7,170 nt of DNA, taken from an uncultured Methanomassiliicoccaceae archaeon. Its GTDB lineage: Archaea > Thermoplasmatota > Thermoplasmata > Methanomassiliicoccales > Methanomethylophilaceae. Positions 5,404 through 7,170 of the stretch are shown here, in pieces. Position 1 is the first letter of the stretch, and each line of letters begins with the position of its first letter. The stretch spans positions 1 to 7,170 of the forward strand of contig CALYUZ010000039.1 of assembly GCA_945492685.1 (NCBI GenBank). The letters run 5' to 3'. The notes below the pieces were generated by a model. It ran no database searches and had not been told where the DNA came from. It saw only the letters and a program-made list of their open reading frames with translations. The position numbers were made by a program, and so were the translations under genes.

Positions 5404-5691
5404 ATGGGATCGATAGACGAGGAATTCGAACTCCTAGAACGCCATATCAACATCCTCAGGACCGTCCACGGCAACCAGCCGATCGGACTGATCAGACTGT
5501 CCGAGATGACCGGGATACCCAAGCACAGGATCAGATACTCCCTGAAACTCCTGGAACAGGAAGGGATAATCATGGCCACTCCCGACGGTGCGGTCGTCAC
5601 CGACAGATACGATGAGTTCATGGAATCCACCAGGGAATACGTCAACAGCCTCTATTCCAGAGTGGAATCACTCAAAGCGACACTGGAGTAA
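5404..5691 (+). CDS. Small winged-helix DNA-binding protein with C-terminal helix
   Basis: A 95-aa predicted transcriptional regulator. Residues 1-24 form a charged helix (EEFELLERHINILRTV) and 25-60 a winged HTH: QPIGLIRLSEMTGIPKHRIR as helix-turn-helix, then YSLKLLEQEGIIMATPDGAV as recognition helix and wing. Residues 75-95 (DRYDEFMESTREYVNSLYSR onward) form a long amphipathic helix, likely for dimerisation. Similar short wHTH proteins are common in methanogens; targets are unknown. ATG 5404 is the best canonical start. An unusual alternative is CTG 5383, in frame and 7 nt after GGAGG (5371-5375), adding seven residues. Its likely promoter is the TTTTTACAA patch at about 5338. It lies just upstream of, and in line with, the tRNA-Asn gene, which has its own TATA box. 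Confidence 0.85.
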   Translation: MGSIDEEFELLERHINILRTVHGNQPIGLIRLSEMTGIPKHRIRYSLKLLEQEGIIMATPDGAVVTDRYDEFMESTREYVNSLYSRVESLKATLE

Positions 5692-5709
5692 ACACGGGTG
5701 AATACAAAG

Positions 5710-5720
5710 TTTTTAATATT
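5710..5720 (+). promoter_or_regulatory. TATA box of tRNA-Asn
   Basis: TTTTTAATATT is centred about 33 nt before the mature tRNA 5' end, predicting a start near 5742 and a leader of about 6 nt. The T-run may also help terminate the preceding gene, which stops at 5691. Confidence 0.6.
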
Positions 5721-5747
5721 AGTCCATTAATCCCCCATTCACAACAA

Positions 5748-5823
5748 GCCGCTGTAGCTCAGTAGGTAGAGCGTGTGACTGTTAATCACAAGGTCCTCGG
5801 TTCAAATCCGTGCGGCGGCGCCA
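5748..5823 (+). tRNA. tRNA-Asn (GUU), CCA encoded
   Basis: A full cloverleaf: acceptor GCCGCTG pairs with CGGCGGC (one T-G pair); the D stem is GCTC/GAGC. The anticodon stem TGTGA/TCACA closes the loop CTGTTAA with anticodon GTT; the variable loop is AGGTC and the T loop TTCAAAT. The discriminator is G73 at 5820, and CCA follows in the DNA at 5821-5823. The T stem CTCGG/CCGTG has a T·T mismatch at pair 50-64; all other stems are sound. No intron. Confidence 0.97.
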
Positions 5824-5887
5824 TATCTTATCTACACAACTTCGAATGATGCATTTTGTGTCCATTTCCTATCGATTCCGCGATAGC

Positions 5888-5895
5888 TTTTTATC
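5888..5895 (+). promoter_or_regulatory. TATA box of the CAU tRNA
   Basis: TTTTTATC is centred about 30 nt before the tRNA 5' end and predicts a start near 5918, just after the GGGGGCCCCC palindrome at 5909-5918. Confidence 0.5.
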
Positions 5896-5921
5896 TGTTT
5901 TCAGTTTAGGGGGCCCCCAGT

Positions 5922-5995
5922 GGGCTCTTAGCTTAGCCAGGTAGAGCGTCTGGCTCATAACCAGATGGCCGTCGGTTCAAATCCGGCAGGGCCCA
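5922..5995 (+). tRNA. tRNA with CAU anticodon (elongator Met or Ile2)
   Basis: Acceptor GGGCTCT pairs with AGGGCCC (one T-G), D stem GCTT/GAGC, anticodon stem TCTGG/CCAGA around CTCATAA (anticodon CAT), T stem GTCGG/CCGGC and T loop TTCAAAT. The discriminator is A73 at 5995; CCA is not encoded (CTC follows). It is not the initiator: it has G1-C72 rather than A-U and lacks the three G-C pairs of initiator anticodon stems. A GGGC...GCCC-A acceptor is common among archaeal Ile tRNAs, so it may be tRNA-Ile2, whose C34 is modified to agmatidine to read AUA. Elongator Met is equally possible. No intron. Confidence 0.93.
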
Positions 5996-6280
5996 CTCAT
6001 CTTTTGTCCAGACAGTTGGATTCTGAAGCTGTGATTTTCCGATTTATGCCGACTTTTGGTGATTGGACCTACGCATAAGGAAGAATTTTTGATGAGTCCT
6101 TCCCCACGCATATGGGCCCGTTTCCAATTGCCTCGGGATACCACCCTACACGAGACCATTTCTCATCCATCAGTACAGACGTACGTTCCGATCTATGAGC
6201 ACGCATTCAACACGATATCATACCCTGACGATAGAATCATAGAATTGCTCCTCAGATGCAGGATCTTCAGGTCTTTGCTA
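5996..6280. other. Stretch without a convincing gene downstream of the CAU tRNA
   Basis: About 280 nt of lower GC than the surroundings. After the tRNA a short CTTTT may end its transcript. The longest open frame here (plus, from 6056) has no promoter, no Shine-Dalgarno and an unprotein-like composition, so I do not call it. ACGCAT occurs three times (about 6070, 6103 and 6199) and ACGTACGT lies at 6179-6186, without an obvious pattern. It could be decayed insertion DNA next to a tRNA. Confidence 0.35.
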
Positions 6281-6284
6281 GAGC

Positions 6285-6293
6285 ATATATATA
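6285..6293 (+). promoter_or_regulatory. TATA box before the small membrane peptide
   Basis: ATATATATA is a strong TATA element that predicts a plus-strand start near 6315, about 45 nt before ATG 6360. It implies that something downstream is transcribed even though no long gene is present. The run is self-complementary, so leftward activity cannot be excluded. Confidence 0.5.
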
Positions 6294-6359
6294 GAAACGG
6301 CAGCGACCTACGGATGTGCGGAACGCCTCGAGGTCCTAATCGCCAGGGATGCCTTCAAT

Positions 6360-6446
6360 ATGTTGACACTGATCCTTCTGGCGGTCGGTGTCGTGGTCCT
6401 GATAGTCGGAATAGCTGGTGCAGTTCTGGCCAAAGACGCTGAATGA
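6360..6446 (+). CDS. Candidate 28-aa single-span membrane peptide
   Basis: After ATG 6360 the frame encodes MLTLILLAV, then a run of V, L, I, G and A to residue 24, then KDAE and a TGA. This is one clean transmembrane helix of about 22 residues with glycines at 9, 16 and 19 on or near one face, and a short polar tail. Such purity is rare by chance, and a TATA box lies at a sensible distance upstream. The same frame stays open back to 6282 and reads protein-like (AERLEVLIARDAFN before Met), but has no ATG, GTG or TTG there. A five-codon ORF (ATG 6349 to TGA 6366) overlaps the start and might couple translation. I know no homologue; it could be a small subunit of a membrane complex or a stand-alone peptide. 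Confidence 0.45.
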   Translation: MLTLILLAVGVVVLIVGIAGAVLAKDAE

Positions 6447-6462
6447 AACCGGACGATGGACC

Positions 6463-6486
6463 AACCTGTTCCAAAAAGAACAGGTT
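6463..6486. terminator. Perfect 9-bp hairpin between convergent genes
   Basis: AACCTGTTC (6463-6471) and GAACAGGTT (6478-6486) pair perfectly around CAAAAA. It lies 17 nt past the small peptide stop and 14 nt past the stop of the minus-strand gene, so it probably serves as a bidirectional transcript end. Neither side has a long T-run; on the minus strand the loop itself is TTTTTG. Confidence 0.5.
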
Positions 6487-6500
6487 CAAACCGAGAAGAA

Positions 6501-7170
6501 TCATCTCGTAACGGCACGGTAGCGTGCCGAACGGGTGCTCCCCTCCACCTTCTCGACCAGACCCTCCTTCCTCATGCTCTGAAGGAGATTGGTGGCCTTC
6601 ACGGAGACCTGGGAATCCGACAATTCATGGGATCCGCGGGCCCTGAGCATCTCGACCACGTCTGCCCTTGAAACGGCGCCCATGTCGGAGATCAAGGCGA
6701 GGACGGCCTCCCTGTCGGTTCCGCGATATCTCCTCATGACACCCGACTCATCGCATATCAGGGATGGGACACCGTCGAACACCGCGACCAACCCCTGCGA
6801 TGCCAGTTCCGAGATCCTCTTTTCTGACACGTATCTGCATTTCGCCATGCGGTCCAGGTCCACTATGGTCTCGAAGGAAAGGTCGTCCCTGGTGTCGAGT
6901 ATCCTGACATAAGGTCCGGACCTGATCCCCGGGAACGTGACCGAGACCCTGTTGTCCGTGACCGAGAAATCCGGAAGGGGAAAGTGGCGATAAGCCTGTG
7001 AAAGGTACATCCCCCTTATCCCGGACATGGTCCCGGGTATGAGACCGGAGTTCACCATGGCCCTCCTGAGGAACATGTTCCTGTCGTCCGCATTCGTGGG
7101 ACGGGAAAGTGCGAAGGTCTCCGGACGTATGGTCGGGAAGGAGCCCATATTGGACACGGTCACCGACTCC
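6501..7170 (-). CDS. C-terminal part of an AlbA_2 / HATPase_c_4-type regulator with helix-turn-helix tail
   Basis: The frame is open to the right edge, so this is most likely the 3' part of a longer gene; the GTG at 7163 is probably internal. The visible start (VTVSNMGSFPTIRPETFALS, then the NMFLRRAMVNSGLIPGTMSG region and HFPLPDFSVTDNRVSVTFPG) matches the C-terminal pattern of COG2865-type proteins, where an N-terminal AlbA_2 (divergent AAA-4) domain precedes an HATPase_c_4 segment with VxNPGG...SRNPLI...GLPEPxF...VTF. Residues such as NPGG are relaxed to NMGS. Two winged-helix-like stretches follow: LDRMAKCRYVSEKRISELAS with its wing, and VLALISDMGAVSRADVVEML through LLQSMRKEGLVEKVEG at the end. 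The role is probably transcriptional; targets are unknown. These genes are patchily distributed and often in accessory DNA. Confidence is moderate for the family and high that it is coding. Confidence 0.78.
   Translation of the reverse strand, partial: ESVTVSNMGSFPTIRPETFALSRPTNADDRNMFLRRAMVNSGLIPGTMSGIRGMYLSQAYRHFPLPDFSVTDNRVSVTFPGIRSGPYVRILDTRDDLSFETIVDLDRMAKCRYVSEKRISELASQGLVAVFDGVPSLICDESGVMRRYRGTDREAVLALISDMGAVSRADVVEMLRARGSHELSDSQVSVKATNLLQSMRKEGLVEKVEGSTRSARYRAVTR

Noticed and set aside
6179..6186. ACGTACGT palindrome and scattered ACGCAT repeats
   Set aside because: Short and irregularly spaced; expected by chance at this length. No array or CRISPR-like periodicity exists in the window.
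6056..6442. Plus-strand open frame of 128 codons downstream of the CAU tRNA
   Set aside because: Its composition is irregular (many Arg, Ser, Pro and Cys late in the frame), it has no Shine-Dalgarno or TATA box, and its 3' third overlaps the far more protein-like hydrophobic frame of the 28-aa peptide.

Overview
This window reads as chromosomal DNA of a moderately GC-rich euryarchaeon. The archaeal markers are tRNA-C56 2'-O-methyltransferase Trm56, an archaeal-type Elp3, an ArsR-like regulator of a methanogen/Thermoplasmata type, TATA boxes about 27 nt upstream of inferred transcription starts, one near-leaderless promoter, and ATGA stop/start overlaps. The combination is most suggestive of Thermoplasmata, possibly Methanomassiliicoccales. 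That placement is inference; no lineage-specific marker is present.

Left part (1-3299, all minus strand). A thioredoxin operon reads trxA, trxB-like, then an XRE-family regulator, with a 1-nt gap and a 4-nt overlap, from a TATA box near 3215. After a 127-nt gap holding a TATA box and a near-perfect inverted repeat, a second operon reads winged-helix regulator, 82-aa small protein, elp3. These genes overlap by 4 and 8 nt, and elp3 runs off the left edge. The reductase has FAD motifs and a CxxC pair but lacks the usual NADPH-binding signatures.

Middle part (3240-4920, minus strand). An operon of an ArsR-like regulator, trm56 and an HD-domain hydrolase starts at a strong TATA box that predicts an almost leaderless mRNA. 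It ends in a G/C hairpin followed by a T-rich tract. The HD gene overlaps the trm56 3' end and probably starts at a TTG preceded by a good Shine-Dalgarno.

Right part (4887-7170). Small plus-strand units follow: a 55-aa Cys/Trp-rich protein, a 95-aa winged-helix protein with a helical tail, tRNA-Asn(GUU) and a CAU-anticodon tRNA (elongator Met or Ile2). A roughly 280-nt stretch without a convincing gene comes next, then a candidate 28-aa single-span membrane peptide with its own TATA box. A perfect hairpin separates it from the convergent 3' part of a minus-strand gene that resembles the C-terminal half of AlbA_2/HATPase_c_4 regulators, with two further helix-turn-helix-like segments.

The genes mostly concern thiol redox control, tRNA modification and transcription. 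No CRISPR array, transposase or recognisable defence system is visible. The best leads are the atypical thioredoxin reductase with its linked regulator, the small coupled protein ahead of elp3, and the unannotated small proteins and structured spacers on the right.
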